Below, one piece after another: positions 9,468 to 18,541 of a stretch of DNA of 64,000 nt (the first letter of the stretch is position 1; each line of letters starts with the position of its first letter). A program made the translations under genes and the position numbers. The notes under the pieces were generated by a model. It was not told the DNA's origin and made no database searches. It saw only the letters and a list, made by a program, of their open reading frames with translations. This DNA comes from Microbulbifer yueqingensis (GTDB taxonomy: Bacteria > Pseudomonadota > Gammaproteobacteria > Pseudomonadales > Cellvibrionaceae): the NCBI RefSeq assembly GCF_900100355.1, contig NZ_FNFH01000001.1:758963-822962 (forward strand). Direction: 5' to 3'.

Positions 9468-9515
9468 TGGTGGGTCGTGCTGGATTAACCGTTGCGGCTT
9501 AGGCCGCAACGACCC
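9468..9515 (-). pseudogene. Degenerate tRNA-Lys copy
   Basis: Read on the minus strand, this 48-base stretch begins with GGGTCGTT and ends with AATCCAGCACGACCCACCA, exactly the two ends of the neighbouring tRNA-Lys genes, so the acceptor stem can still pair. The D arm and anticodon arm are replaced by a 9-bp hairpin (CGTTGCGGC, loop CTAA, GCCGCAACG), and the T loop has lost two bases (GGTTAATCC instead of GGTTCGAATCC). It cannot be a functional tRNA. The TATT following CCA is shared by all three copies, which supports an ancestral three-gene array. Confidence 0.7.
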
Positions 9516-9640
9516 GCGGGGCGGGCTTCGTCGCTGCGCTCCTCGTTGCTGACGCGCTTCGCCGCGCGTCGAGTCGAACCCGAGGTTCTCATCCAGCAGG
9601 ACTTATACAGCCGGCACCCCGTCGGGGTGCCGGCTTAATA
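9516..9640. other. Hairpin-rich spacer between intact and degenerate tRNA-Lys
   Basis: On the minus strand this holds a perfect 11-bp hairpin (GCCGGCACCCC, loop GAC) immediately after the second tRNA-Lys. Next come a T-arm-like sequence (CGGGTTCGACTCG) and a 7-bp hairpin (GACGCGC, loop GGCGAA, GCGCGTC). It resembles debris of tRNA-like sequence plus palindromic repeats. No coding potential was seen. Confidence 0.45.
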
Positions 9641-9716
9641 TGGTGGGTCGTGCTGGATTCGAACCAGCGACCAATTGGTTAAAAGCCAACTGCTCTACCA
9701 ACTGAGCTAACGACCC
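9641..9716 (-). tRNA. tRNA-Lys (anticodon UUU)
   Basis: A 76-base gene with encoded CCA. The acceptor stem GGGTCGT pairs with its 3' partner, the D arm contains AGCTCAGTTGGTAGAGC, the anticodon loop CTTTTAA carries TTT, and the T arm contains GGTTCGAATCC. It is identical to the copy at 9855-9930 and lies downstream of it on the same strand. Confidence 0.97.
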
Positions 9717-9818
9717 GAAATTGGTGCGTATGTTACTGATCTGCGGCAAAAAAACAATTTTTTCTGCCGTCGGCCAGGGGGCGCGACCGCCCTGTTGTCA
9801 CGACAAAGGCGTCGCAAC

Positions 9819-9846
9819 AAAAAAGGGCCGCCTGCGGGCGGCCCTT
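9819..9846 (-). terminator. Intrinsic terminator after the first tRNA-Lys
   Basis: On the minus strand, AAGGGCCGCC, loop CGCA, GGCGGCCC is followed by TTTTTT. This is a strong Rho-independent signal between the two intact tRNA-Lys genes, suggesting each copy is transcribed or processed separately. Confidence 0.85.
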
Positions 9847-9854
9847 CCGAAATA

Positions 9855-9930
9855 TGGTGGGTCGTGCTGGATTCGAACCAGCGACCAATTGGTTAAAAGC
9901 CAACTGCTCTACCAACTGAGCTAACGACCC
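9855..9930 (-). tRNA. tRNA-Lys (anticodon UUU)
   Basis: First copy of the array in transcription order. Same 76-base sequence as the copy at 9641-9716, including encoded CCA. Cloverleaf arms and the TTT anticodon are all intact. Confidence 0.97.
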
Positions 9931-10079
9931 TTAATTCCCGCATCGAGTGCTGCCTCGATGTGAGGAGGTGCGTATCTTACTGATCTATTTACGAAACACA
10001 ATACCTGAGCCGAAAAAATATCTAACAATTTTAAGGGCTTACGGCAGGGCCCGATACGAGGCCGGACACGCACCCCGGG

Positions 10080-10760
10080 TCAGCCGCCGGCATAGACCGT
10101 GGGATCGGCGAGCCCTGCCTCAATGAAGCCGGCGGCCCGCAACCGGCAGCTGTCGCAGCGGCCGCACGCGGCGCCGTCTGCCTGCGCCTGGTAACAGGAC
10201 ACAGTTAAACTGTAGTCCACGCCCAGCCCACTACCGACCCTGACGATTTCGGCCTTGCTCATGTGCATCAGGGGTGTGCGAATGTGCAGGCGCCTGCCCT
10301 CGACGCCCGCGCGGGTAGCCAGGTTGGCCATTTTCTCGAAGGCGGCGATGTACTCCGGGCGACAGTCCGGGTAACCGGAATAATCGACCGCGTTTACACC
10401 GACGAAAATATCCTGCGCGCCCAGCACCTCTGCCCAGCCGAGGGCGATCGAGAGGAACACGGTATTGCGGGCCGGGACATAGGTGACCGGAATCCCGCCA
10501 GTCTCTTCTTCCGGCACAGCGATACTGTCGTCGGTGAGCGCGGATCCCCCGATCGCCCGCAGGTCCAGCTCTACCACCTTGTGCTCGGTCGCACCCAGGT
10601 CTGCCGCCACCCGACGGGCCGCCAGCAGCTCGGCCCGGTGCCGCTGCCCGTAATCGAAACCGAGCGCATAGCACTCATAACCCTCTGCGCGGGCCATGGC
10701 CAGTACCGTGGCGCTATCAAGTCCGCCCGAGAGCAGTACAACCGCTTTTTTTGCCGTCAT
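10080..10760 (-). CDS. queC: 7-cyano-7-deazaguanine synthase
   Basis: Converts carboxy-deazaguanine to preQ0 with ATP and ammonia, the last preQ0 step in queuosine synthesis. The 226-residue protein has the PP-loop SGGLDSAT at residues 11-18, the family sequence [18 protein letters not shown], and the C-terminal zinc-binding cysteines in [18 protein letters not shown]. It follows queE by about 40 bases on the same strand, consistent with a queEC operon transcribed separately from tol-pal because of the terminator upstream of queE. Confidence 0.95.
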   Translation of the reverse strand: MTAKKAVVLLSGGLDSATVLAMARAEGYECYALGFDYGQRHRAELLAARRVAADLGATEHKVVELDLRAIGGSALTDDSIAVPEEETGGIPVTYVPARNTVFLSIALGWAEVLGAQDIFVGVNAVDYSGYPDCRPEYIAAFEKMANLATRAGVEGRRLHIRTPLMHMSKAEIVRVGSGLGVDYSLTVSCYQAQADGAACGRCDSCRLRAAGFIEAGLADPTVYAGG

Positions 10761-10802
10761 CTCGTCCTCATGTGTTCATCGCATTCCCGCTGCAGATGCC
10801 GA

Positions 10803-11462
10803 TCAGACCCCGGGGACATCGCCCCAGAGCAGCTTGTGCAGCTGCAGCTGCATGCGCACTGGCAGGCCATCCTCCAGGATCCACTCCGCCAGCTGGCGGG
10901 CCGGAAGCTGCTCGTAACTCGGGGAGAAGAGCACCTCGCCCACACGCTCCGGCAGCCGGTACTGGTCCAGGGTGAACTTTGCCCAGTCGTAGTCCTTGCG
11001 GTCGCAGATCACGAACTTGACCTGGTCGTGGCGGGTCAGGGCATCCATATTGGCCATACGGTTGCGGTGCTGCTCACCGGAGGCCGGCGTCTTCAGGTCC
11101 ACCACCCGCGATACCCGCGGGTCCACTTCCTCAACCGGCATGGCACCGCTGGTCTCCAGCGACACCTGGTAGCCGGCATCACAGAGCGTGGCCAACAACG
11201 GCAGGCAATTGGGCTGTGCCAGGGGCTCACCGCCGGTGACGCAGACATGGCGAGCCGGATAGCTCGCCACCTTGTCCAGTATCGCTGCAAGAGCCATGCG
11301 CTCGCCGCCATAGAAGGCGTACTCGGAGTCACAGTAGGTACAGCGCAGGGGACAGCCGGTGAGGCGAACAAATACGCTCGGCAGCCCGGAATCGCGCGCC
11401 TCTCCCTGGAGGGAGTAGAAAATCTCGCTGATACGAAGTGACTCTTTGGACAAATCAGTCAT
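10803..11462 (-). CDS. queE: 7-carboxy-7-deazaguanine synthase (radical SAM)
   Basis: Radical SAM enzyme that ring-contracts 6-carboxytetrahydropterin to carboxy-deazaguanine for queuosine. The 219-residue product has the cluster-binding cysteines at residues 37, 41 and 44 (GCPLRCTYCDSE) preceded by SEIFYSLQGE, which recognises the pterin substrate in this family. A glycine-rich VTGGEPLAQPN motif follows. The ATG at 11462 is favoured because MTDLSKESLRISEIF aligns with family N-termini; the in-frame extension upstream runs into the terminator hairpin. Neighbour of queC, downstream of cpoB in the common gammaproteobacterial order. Confidence 0.94.
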   Translation of the reverse strand: MTDLSKESLRISEIFYSLQGEARDSGLPSVFVRLTGCPLRCTYCDSEYAFYGGERMALAAILDKVASYPARHVCVTGGEPLAQPNCLPLLATLCDAGYQVSLETSGAMPVEEVDPRVSRVVDLKTPASGEQHRNRMANMDALTRHDQVKFVICDRKDYDWAKFTLDQYRLPERVGEVLFSPSYEQLPARQLAEWILEDGLPVRMQLQLHKLLWGDVPGV

Positions 11463-11521
11463 GTTAACTCGTGAGTAGGCCCGCGTTATCGAATCCTGCG
11501 GATGTGCCCGCCGGCTGATAA

Positions 11522-11555
11522 ACAAAAACGCCCGGGCGGCCAAGCCGTCCGGGCG
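11522..11555 (-). terminator. Intrinsic terminator ending the tol-pal operon
   Basis: On the minus strand, CGCCCGGACGGC, loop TTG and GCCGCCCGGGCG form a 12-bp stem with one mismatch, followed by TTTTTG. It lies between cpoB and queE and separates the envelope operon from queEC. Confidence 0.85.
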
Positions 11556-11624
11556 CGGAATCATAGAGCTTTTGTGGTCAAAAAACCAGCGGTGGGAAGG
11601 GGTGAAGCCCCCGCCACTATCGCC

Positions 11625-12470
11625 TCAGAGGTTCTCTTCCAGGTACTTCTTCGCCAGCCTGGCAGCGCGGGCATCACTGGCCGCTACCTGCTCCAGGAGC
11701 TCGCGGGCCCGGTCGTTATCGCCGAGCTGGTGGTAGACGGTTCCCAGCTTGTAGCGGCCGTCCCACACCTTGGAGGAGTTCGGGTATCCATCCAGCAGCG
11801 CGGTGAACCATTCGCGGGCTTCCTCGAGGTCGCCCTGCACCAGCGCTATTTCCCCCAGCCAGTAGTTGGCGTTGGGGGCGTACTTGCCGTTCGGGTAGTC
11901 TTCCAGCAGCTGCTTGAACTTGGCGCTGGCGCCATCGTAGTTCCCCTCGCGGGCCAGGCCGAAACTGGCCTGGTAGCGGTCACGCTCATCCGCACTGGCG
12001 GAGGCACTGCCGCCAACCGCTGCAGGCTCTCCGTTGCCCTCAGGCTCAGCCTGCGCGTTGCCCGCGGGCGGCTGCTCTGCCGGGGCCACACCGGACAGGC
12101 GGGAAATCCTGCGGTCGAGGTCCATATAGTCCTCGGTCCGCTGCTGCTTGAGTCGCTTGACCTCGTGGCGCAGCTCTTCCACCGCACCGCGCAGCTCGGC
12201 CACTTCCTGCTGCAACACCTGCATCTGGTAGTAAGCCTCGGCCTGGGGATTGCCCTGGGCACGGGGGCGAGCGGATACCGGCGCGCGCGCGGTTCGCGCG
12301 TCTGCGTAGGTGGTATCCTGCTCGTAATCAGGCGCCGCGTTGCCGTTGTTGTTACCCAACTCGACAATCGGCGCCTGCGCTAAAACGGGCGAAGCCGCAG
12401 CCATAACGGCTGCGGCTAGCGCGACTCTCCCAAGCACAGGCTTGAGAGAAAATCGAATCGATAAGTTCAT
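11625..12470 (-). CDS. cpoB: Cell division coordinator CpoB (tol-pal system protein YbgF)
   Basis: Periplasmic partner of TolA that coordinates peptidoglycan synthesis with outer-membrane constriction. The 281-residue product starts with a signal peptide ending near ASPVLAQA. A coiled-coil trimerisation segment follows at about residues 75-115 (QMQVLQQEVAELRGAVEELR), then a Pro/Ala/Glu linker, and a C-terminal TPR region of about 120 residues (LAREGNYDGASAKFKQLLED and repeats). The ATG at 12470 is preferred over an upstream TTG. It follows pal by 12 bases, the usual place for this gene. Confidence 0.93.
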   Translation of the reverse strand: MNLSIRFSLKPVLGRVALAAAVMAAASPVLAQAPIVELGNNNGNAAPDYEQDTTYADARTARAPVSARPRAQGNPQAEAYYQMQVLQQEVAELRGAVEELRHEVKRLKQQRTEDYMDLDRRISRLSGVAPAEQPPAGNAQAEPEGNGEPAAVGGSASASADERDRYQASFGLAREGNYDGASAKFKQLLEDYPNGKYAPNANYWLGEIALVQGDLEEAREWFTALLDGYPNSSKVWDGRYKLGTVYHQLGDNDRARELLEQVAASDARAARLAKKYLEENL

Positions 12471-12482
12471 CGCTACAGGCAA

Positions 12483-12962
12483 TTACTTAACGATTACTAC
12501 GCGACGGTTCATGGCGCGGGCGCTCTCGCTGGAGCCAGCCTGGGCCGGACGCTCTTCACCGTAGCTGATCACTTCCAGGCTGGCAGCGTCTACGCCCTGC
12601 AGCACCAGGAAGTCACGAACGGCGTTGGCACGACGCTCACCCAGGGCCAGGTTGTACTCGCGGGTACCCAGCTCGTCAGCGTGGCCTTCCAGGCGTACAG
12701 CCTGGGCGCTGCCACGCAGGCGGTCAGCGTGCTGGATCAGCAGCTCACGGGTTTCCGGCTTCAGCAGGGACTGGTCGAAGTCGAAGTAAACAACGTTGTC
12801 CAGCGGCACGGCAGTTTCGGGCTCCGGCGCGGTTTCAACTACCGGCTCCGGCTGCTGGGCCATTTCCTGCTGGGCAGTATCGTCGGTATCGGTGCTGGAA
12901 CAACCAGCCATTACAGCCAGTACACACGCCAGGCCAAGACCAGTTTTTACTGATTTAAACAT
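12483..12962 (-). CDS. pal: Peptidoglycan-associated lipoprotein Pal
   Basis: Outer-membrane lipoprotein that binds peptidoglycan and TolB, tethering the outer membrane during division. The 159-residue product has a lipobox (VMAGC, lipidated Cys21), a Thr/Gln/Pro/Glu-rich linker, and an OmpA-like domain with YFDFDQSLLKPE and the peptidoglycan-binding segment LEGHADELGTREYNLALGE. The ATG at 12962 has a GGAG ribosome-binding site 7 bases upstream; a TTG two codons earlier is less likely. About 120 bases separate it from tolB, so it may also have its own promoter. Confidence 0.96.
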   Translation of the reverse strand: MFKSVKTGLGLACVLAVMAGCSSTDTDDTAQQEMAQQPEPVVETAPEPETAVPLDNVVYFDFDQSLLKPETRELLIQHADRLRGSAQAVRLEGHADELGTREYNLALGERRANAVRDFLVLQGVDAASLEVISYGEERPAQAGSSESARAMNRRVVIVK

Positions 12963-13085
12963 AAGCAACTCCGCTTTTAAGTGTTATCGAGAAATCCAAC
13001 AAGGTTCAGATTTTGTCTATTTTTTACAACTGCGACCGATACACCAGTCACAAATAGTGCGTCTAGTGCGTCGGGCAGCCCCCAA

Positions 13086-14381
13086 TTAGTCGAAATAGGG
13101 CGACCAGGCCGGTTCGCGTACATCGCCCTGCCTTGAGGGCAGCCTGTACTTCACCCCGGCATCCAGCGACACCGCTGCCAGAATACCTTTATCCCCACGC
13201 TTGGTGGCGTACATCAGCATGGCGCCATTGGGCGCAATGCTGGGGGACTCGTCCAGACGCGTTTCCGTGAGGACCCGCATCCTGCCGGAGACGATATCCA
13301 TCGTGGCAATAGTAAACACCCCCCTGCTCCGATGGACCATCACCAGCGTCTTGCCGTCAGGGGAAACCCGCGGCCTCGCGTTGTAGTCGCCATCGAAGGT
13401 TAAGCGGTCTACTTGACCGGTGGCAAGAGTCAATTGGTAAATTTGTGGTTTACCTCCCCTATCGGAGGTGAAAACCAGTGATTTACCGTCCGGCATCCAG
13501 TTCGGCTCGGTGTCGATGGAGAAGTGGCGGGTCATGCGCGTGAACTTGCCAGTGCGCAGATCCAGCACATAGATCTCCGGGTTGCCGTCCTTGGACAGCA
13601 CCATTGCCATCTTTGTCCCGTCCGGCGACCAGGTCGGCGAGCTGTTGATTCCCTTGAAATTGGTCAACTGCTGGCGTGCCCCGGTGCGCAGGTTCTCACG
13701 GAAAATCGCCGGCCGCCCCGTCTCGAACGAAACATAAGCCACGTCCTGTCCATCCGGTGACCAGCTCGGCGACATCACCGGTGCGCTGAAGCGACGAATC
13801 ACTTTAGGGCGCGCCCCGTCGATATCCGACCTGACCAGCGAATAGCTGGGCCGGCCCCCGCGCTGCTCTTCCTGCACGTAGATCATCTCTGTGGAGAAGG
13901 CGCCCCGAATCCCGGTAATCGCCTCGTAGATCTCGTCTGCCGCGCGGTGGGCAATATCCCGCAGCTGGCGGCTGCCACCGCTGACCTGCTTGGTGAACAT
14001 GGTCTGCTGGCCAAAAATGTTCACCAGGTCGAAGGTCAGCAGGTAACCGCTGGCCTGGGGCTCTATACGACCGGTAACGACGTATTCAGTTCCCAGGATT
14101 CGCCAATCCCTGAAAATCACCTCATCCGGGGCCTTGGGGAATGACAGCATGTCCTCCTTGGGCACCGGCGCGAACAGGCCGCTGCGGCGCAGGTCGGCGG
14201 AGATGATGTCGGAAACGTCTTCCGACAGCACCCCTGTCCCGCTCCAGCTGAACGGCGCCACCGCGATGGGCGTGGGATCGTCAATGCCGCTGGTGATATC
14301 CACCACCAGCTGTGCACGCGCCTCCAGGCTGAGCATGGCGACGGCGACCAGGGAAACGAGTTTCAACAGGTTCTTTATCAT
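13086..14381 (-). CDS. tolB: Tol-Pal system beta-propeller protein TolB
   Basis: Periplasmic protein that shuttles between Pal and TolA. The 431-residue product has a signal peptide (cleavage probably after LSLEARA), an N-terminal alpha/beta domain to about residue 160, and a six-bladed propeller. The TolB blade signature SPxWSPDGxxxAYVSF is repeated: [42 protein letters not shown] and others. Its start overlaps the tolA stop by 4 bases (ATGA), so translation is coupled. Confidence 0.96.
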   Translation of the reverse strand: MIKNLLKLVSLVAVAMLSLEARAQLVVDITSGIDDPTPIAVAPFSWSGTGVLSEDVSDIISADLRRSGLFAPVPKEDMLSFPKAPDEVIFRDWRILGTEYVVTGRIEPQASGYLLTFDLVNIFGQQTMFTKQVSGGSRQLRDIAHRAADEIYEAITGIRGAFSTEMIYVQEEQRGGRPSYSLVRSDIDGARPKVIRRFSAPVMSPSWSPDGQDVAYVSFETGRPAIFRENLRTGARQQLTNFKGINSSPTWSPDGTKMAMVLSKDGNPEIYVLDLRTGKFTRMTRHFSIDTEPNWMPDGKSLVFTSDRGGKPQIYQLTLATGQVDRLTFDGDYNARPRVSPDGKTLVMVHRSRGVFTIATMDIVSGRMRVLTETRLDESPSIAPNGAMLMYATKRGDKGILAAVSLDAGVKYRLPSRQGDVREPAWSPYFD

Positions 14382-15160
14382 TGGCGCAGATCTTCGACTC
14401 GGAAATTCAACAGGGTTGTTCGCACTTCGCGCTCGAATACCGCCGGCTCCTCCCGTGCCAGTTCGGCAACCTCCGGGAAGGTCTCCACCCGCCGGATGGC
14501 GGTGAGCACCGAGCGGTCCAGTGCGGCGTTACCACTTCCTTCTACGATATTTGCCGCGACGACGCGGCCGGTGGGTACGAAATTGATCTTGACCACCGTC
14601 AACATGCCGTTGCGCGCGCTGGGCGGCCGGCTCCAGACGGACTCGATCCGCTGCTGGATCGCCTGTGCCACCGACATCACCGCCTGCGCGTCCTCGCGCG
14701 CATCCAGCAATTCCTCTTCCTCTTCCAGCGCCTCCTCAAAGGCACTCTGGCGTTCCTGCTCGAGCTGCTCCTTGCGCTCGCGCTCCTTGCGTTCCTTTTC
14801 CTTGCGGGCCTTTTCCTCGGCAGCCTTGCGCTTGCGCTCCGCCTCGGCCTTGCGTTTCTTTTCAGCCTCCTGCTTTTTCTTGCGCTCGAGGGCGGCGCGG
14901 CGTTCGCGCTCGGCCTTGGCCTCGCGCTGGCGCTGCAGCTCCTGCTGGCGGCGCTTCTCGCGCATATCCACCTTGGGTGGCGCTGATCTTTTCTTCACCG
15001 TGGCATCGACGGTGACCAGCTTGGCCTGCACGAACTTGGGCATCTGCCGCTTCTGGGGTTCATTGCTGGCTTCCCACCCCAGGGTGAGCACGGCGATCAG
15101 CAGTCCGTGGAACGCCAGGCTGGCGACAACGGGCAGAATATAGGAGCTGGCGTTGTTCAT
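14378..15160 (-). CDS. tolA: Tol-Pal system inner-membrane protein TolA
   Basis: Inner-membrane protein that spans the periplasm and transmits TolQR energy to Pal/TolB. One N-terminal membrane segment lies at residues 7-27 ([18 protein letters not shown]). A long charged helix rich in Lys, Arg, Glu and Ala covers about residues 55-150. The C-terminal domain follows from about 160 ([20 protein letters not shown]). At 260 residues it is shorter than E. coli TolA (421), mainly in the helical stalk. It lies 20 bases after tolR. Confidence 0.94.
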   Translation of the reverse strand: MNNASSYILPVVASLAFHGLLIAVLTLGWEASNEPQKRQMPKFVQAKLVTVDATVKKRSAPPKVDMREKRRQQELQRQREAKAERERRAALERKKKQEAEKKRKAEAERKRKAAEEKARKEKERKERERKEQLEQERQSAFEEALEEEEELLDAREDAQAVMSVAQAIQQRIESVWSRPPSARNGMLTVVKINFVPTGRVVAANIVEGSGNAALDRSVLTAIRRVETFPEVAELAREEPAVFEREVRTTLLNFRVEDLRQ

Positions 15161-15180
15161 AATGCTCGCTCAGGCACCCT

Positions 15181-15612
15181 TTATTCTGACGGCGGCTCGG
15201 TGACCAGCCCCACGCTGGGCGCCCCGGCGGCCTGCAACTGGGTCATGGCACCGACAATCAGGCCGTATTTGGCGTCGGTATCACCCCACACCAGCACCGG
15301 TGTCTTGGGTTTTTGACGCAAAACCTTGGCAACAGTTTCCCTGATCTCGTCCATCGGCTTGGCCACTTTCTCGTCATCGCCGAGGTTCAGGTAGTAGGTG
15401 CCGTCCGCGCGGACGGAGACAATCAGGGGCTCGTCGTCGGTATCCTCGATCGGGGCCGAGGGCGCATCCGGCAGGTCCACCTTGACCCCCTGCATCAGCA
15501 GCGGGGCGGTGACCATGAACACGATCAGCAGCACCAGCATCACGTCGATGTAGGGCACCACGTTGATCTCGGACACCAGTTTGCGCTTGCCGGCCTTGCG
15601 AAAAACACTCAT
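15181..15612 (-). CDS. tolR: Tol-Pal system protein TolR
   Basis: Inner-membrane subunit of the TolQR proton-driven motor, related to ExbD and MotB. The 143-residue product has a single transmembrane helix at about residues 20-42, with the proton-carrying aspartate in YIDVMLVLLIVFM (Asp23), followed by a periplasmic domain with VDLPDAPSAP and VLVWGDTDAKYGLIVGAM. It lies 18 bases after tolQ and 20 before tolA. Confidence 0.95.
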   Translation of the reverse strand: MSVFRKAGKRKLVSEINVVPYIDVMLVLLIVFMVTAPLLMQGVKVDLPDAPSAPIEDTDDEPLIVSVRADGTYYLNLGDDEKVAKPMDEIRETVAKVLRQKPKTPVLVWGDTDAKYGLIVGAMTQLQAAGAPSVGLVTEPPSE

Positions 15613-15630
15613 GACAGTCGTCCGGTCGCG

Positions 15631-16320
15631 TTAGCTGGAGTGCACTTTGCGGTGCAGGATCGAGGAGAATTCCTCGGCGAAGGTCTCATAGCTGGACAGC
15701 AGCCACTCGGCCTTGGCGCTATAGCGGTTGTAGGCCATCACCGCCGGGATCGCGGCAAACAGTCCCATGGCGGTAGCAATCAGGGCCTCACTGATGCCCG
15801 GCGCCACCGTGGCGATGGTGGCTTGGTGCATGGTGGCCAGGCTGCGGAAGGAGTTCATGATGCCCCATACCGTACCGAACAGGCCGATATAGGGGCTCAC
15901 CGAGCCCACCGAGGCAAGGAACGGCAGGTTCATCTCCACCTTCTCCTGCTCGCGGGACATGGCCACACGCATGGCGCGCTCGGTGCCCTCCATCACTGCC
16001 TCGGGACTGCTGCGACCCTGCTGGCGCAGGCGGGTGAACTCGGTGAAGCCGGCACGGAACAGGGACTCGACGCCGTCAACCTTGCCCTTCTCGGCCCGTG
16101 CGTTGCCCTCGCGGAACAGCTGGTTCAGGTCGGCCCCTGACCAGAAGCGGCGCTCAAAGTTGGAAAGCGCCTTCTTCGCGCGGGTCAGGTAGAGGCCGCG
16201 CTGAATGATCATCACCCAGGAGATCACCGAGGCCAGCAGCAGTAGCAACATCACCAACTGCACCAGCAGACTGGCGTTCTGTATCAGCCCCCACAGGGAA
16301 AGTTGTTCACCGGCGTTCAT
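15631..16320 (-). CDS. tolQ: Tol-Pal system protein TolQ
   Basis: ExbB/MotA-like inner-membrane subunit forming the proton channel with TolR. The 229-residue product has three membrane helices: about residues 15-40, 132-156 (SPYIGLFGTVWGIMNSF) and 168-190 (GISEALIATAMGLFAAIPAV). The conserved Gly/Thr-rich faces of the second and third helices are present. The start lies 3 bases from the ybgC stop, so ybgC-tolQRAB is a tight operon. Confidence 0.96.
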   Translation of the reverse strand: MNAGEQLSLWGLIQNASLLVQLVMLLLLLASVISWVMIIQRGLYLTRAKKALSNFERRFWSGADLNQLFREGNARAEKGKVDGVESLFRAGFTEFTRLRQQGRSSPEAVMEGTERAMRVAMSREQEKVEMNLPFLASVGSVSPYIGLFGTVWGIMNSFRSLATMHQATIATVAPGISEALIATAMGLFAAIPAVMAYNRYSAKAEWLLSSYETFAEEFSSILHRKVHSS

Positions 16321-16323
16321 GTC

Positions 16324-16728
16324 TTAGTTCACTGCCTTCAATGCTGTATAAATGGATTCGGGAAGCGCGCACGGCCTGCGGCTGTCGTCCGCAACGCAGG
16401 CGACTTTGACCACGCCCTCGCAGATAATTTCATCGTCGCGCCAGATTTTTTGCTCAAAGGTCACTGCCGCGCGCCCAAGTTTGCCAATCGCCGCCGTGGC
16501 TCGCAACGCGTCGTCCAGCAGGGCCGAGCGCCGGTACTGGATTTCCGCCGAATGCACCACCAGCAGCAGGCCCTGCTGGGGCATGGCCGGCTTATCATAA
16601 CCGAGCGAGCGCATGAATTCTGTGCGCGCGCGCTCCATATACTTGAGGTAATTCACGTAATACACGATCCCGCCCGCATCGGTGTCCTCGATATAGACGC
16701 GCACGGGGATACTGAACACTTCTGCCAC
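16324..16728 (-). CDS. ybgC: Tol-Pal-associated acyl-CoA thioesterase
   Basis: A hotdog-fold thioesterase of 134 residues that hydrolyses acyl-CoA or acyl-ACP; it is always found first in the tol operon and may act in phospholipid metabolism. The 4HBT signature VYIEDTDAGGIVYYVNYLKY is present with the catalytic Asp of DTDAGG, followed by MERARTEFMRSLGY. It is separated from ruvB by 58 bases and probably leads the tol-pal transcription unit, or continues it from ruvCAB. Confidence 0.95.
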   Translation of the reverse strand: MAEVFSIPVRVYIEDTDAGGIVYYVNYLKYMERARTEFMRSLGYDKPAMPQQGLLLVVHSAEIQYRRSALLDDALRATAAIGKLGRAAVTFEQKIWRDDEIICEGVVKVACVADDSRRPCALPESIYTALKAVN

Positions 16729-16786
16729 TCGGGCTCCTTATTGTCATCCGGGATCCGGCCAGGGGCCGTCCGCACAGGCCTCCAGG

Positions 16787-17809
16787 TCAGTCGGCGCGAT
16801 CAGGCCGCGGGATGCTGAAATGCTCGTAAGCCAGGGCGGTGACCACGCGCCCACGCGGTGTGCGGGAAATATAGCCCTGCTGGATCAGGTACGGCTCCAG
16901 CACGTCCTCGATGGTATCACGCTCCTCGCTGACTGCGGCGGCAAGGCTGTCCACCCCCACCGGGCCGCCGTCAAACTTCTCCATCATGGTCAGCAACATA
17001 CGCCGGTCCAGCTGGTCGAAACCCCGCGCATCCACATTGAGCATGTTCAAGGCCCGGTCGGCAATGGAGGCATCCACACTGCCGTCGCCCTTTACCTCGG
17101 CGAAATCCCGCACCCGCCGCAGCAGCCGGTTGGCGATCCGCGGGGTGCCGCGGGCGCGGCGGGCCACCTCCAGGGCACCGCCCTCATCCATTTCCACGCC
17201 CATCAGGCCAGCCGAGCGCCGCACGATGCTGGTGAGGTCCTCAACGCTGTAGAACTCCAGGCGCTGCACTATGCCAAAGCGGTCGCGCAACGGCGACGTC
17301 AGCAGGCCGGCACGGGTGGTAGCACCCACCAGGGTAAACGGCGGCAGGTCGAGCTTGATCGAGCGGGCCGCCGGCCCCTCGCCGATCATGATATCGAGCT
17401 GGTAGTCCTCCATGGCCGGGTACAGCACCTCTTCCACATGGGGACTGAGCCGGTGGATCTCGTCGATAAACAGGACATCCCCCGGCTCCAGGTTGGTCAT
17501 CAGCGCCGCCAGGTCGCCGGCCTTCTCCAGCACCGGTCCCGAGGTGGTCTTGATGGCCACGCCCATCTCGGCGGCGATGATATTGGCCAGCGTGGTCTTG
17601 CCGAGTCCCGGCGGGCCAAACACCAGCGTATGGTCGAGCGCCTCGCCCCGCAGCTTCGCCGCCTGGATAAAGATCTCCATCTGCTCGCGCACCACCGGCT
17701 GGCCGACATAGTCGGCGAGGCTCTTCGGGCGCACGGCGCGGTCGTACTGCTCTTCCTGGCCGGAGGGCCCAATGGGTTCCGGCGCGATGAGTCGGTCGGC
17801 TTCAATCAT
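16787..17809 (-). CDS. ruvB: Holliday junction branch migration helicase RuvB
   Basis: Hexameric AAA+ motor that drives branch migration with RuvA. The 340-residue protein has Walker [12 protein letters not shown], Walker [13 protein letters not shown], sensor sequence [20 protein letters not shown], and the C-terminal winged-helix region. Length matches E. coli RuvB (336). It follows ruvA after a 60-base gap that holds a degenerate REP sequence. Confidence 0.97.
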   Translation of the reverse strand: MIEADRLIAPEPIGPSGQEEQYDRAVRPKSLADYVGQPVVREQMEIFIQAAKLRGEALDHTLVFGPPGLGKTTLANIIAAEMGVAIKTTSGPVLEKAGDLAALMTNLEPGDVLFIDEIHRLSPHVEEVLYPAMEDYQLDIMIGEGPAARSIKLDLPPFTLVGATTRAGLLTSPLRDRFGIVQRLEFYSVEDLTSIVRRSAGLMGVEMDEGGALEVARRARGTPRIANRLLRRVRDFAEVKGDGSVDASIADRALNMLNVDARGFDQLDRRMLLTMMEKFDGGPVGVDSLAAAVSEERDTIEDVLEPYLIQQGYISRTPRGRVVTALAYEHFSIPRPDRAD

Positions 17810-17826
17810 AATTCACTCACAGGGTT

Positions 17827-17849
17827 TCGCGGCCAGGGACCGCTCCTAA
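17827..17849. repeat. Single degenerate REP element between ruvA and ruvB
   Basis: This 23-base stretch matches one arm of the REP pair at 50089-50161 at 20 of 23 positions (core TCGCGGCCA followed by CCGCTCCTA). It sits in the 60-base ruvA-ruvB gap. Its origin as a REP copy is inferred from the similarity. Confidence 0.6.
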
Positions 17850-17869
17850 ACAGCGCCCGCAGTGGCCGG

Positions 17870-18481
17870 TCAGGCCGGTGCCATACTCTTCAGCGCCAGG
17901 CGGATAAGTGTGGCGCTGTCCGCTTCGGGCTGCTCCTTCGCCGCCCGCGCCACCATCTTGGTGGCCTCGGTGGGCTTGTAGCCCAGCGCCGCCAGGGCAC
18001 TCTCGGCCTCCCCCGCGTGGTCGACCTTCGGCTCAGCGGACGCGGCCATCAGCGGAATGTCGTTACTGTCACCGAACTGGGGCGCGAGCTTGTCCCGCAG
18101 CTCGATGATCAGCCGCTCGGCGGTCTTCTTGCCCACCCCGGGGACCTTCACCAGGGCCGCCACATTGTCTTCCGAAACACACCTGGCCAGCGCCGCACCG
18201 TCGAGCCCGGACAGGATGGCGAGCGCCATCTTCGGCCCCACGCCGTTGACCTTGATCAGGGTCCGGAACAGCGCCCTGTCGGCCTCGCGGATAAACCCGT
18301 ACAGCTGCTGCGCGGTTTCGGAGACCGCCAGGTGGGTATGCAGCACCACCGGCTGCCCCAGGGCCGGCAGCTCGAAAATTGTGGTCATGGGTGCAAGCAC
18401 CTCATATCCCACCCCCTGTACATCCACCAGCAGGTTCGGGGGCTGCACTGCGGCGAGGCTGCCGCTCAGTCTTCCGATCAT
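17870..18481 (-). CDS. ruvA: Holliday junction branch migration protein RuvA
   Basis: Tetrameric four-way-junction binding protein that loads RuvB. The 203-residue product starts MIGRLSGSLA and has an OB fold in the first third. Two helix-hairpin-helix motifs follow (LIKVNGVGPKMALAIL and LVKVPGVGKKTAERLI), then an acidic linker and the C-terminal RuvB-binding domain. Length matches the family (203 in E. coli). The gene order is ruvC-ruvA-ruvB. Confidence 0.97.
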   Translation of the reverse strand: MIGRLSGSLAAVQPPNLLVDVQGVGYEVLAPMTTIFELPALGQPVVLHTHLAVSETAQQLYGFIREADRALFRTLIKVNGVGPKMALAILSGLDGAALARCVSEDNVAALVKVPGVGKKTAERLIIELRDKLAPQFGDSNDIPLMAASAEPKVDHAGEAESALAALGYKPTEATKMVARAAKEQPEADSATLIRLALKSMAPA

Positions 18482-18541
18482 TGTTATGCACTTCTCTCTC
18501 TGGGCCCGGCACCCCTGCAGGGCACCTGGTTAGGGGAACAG

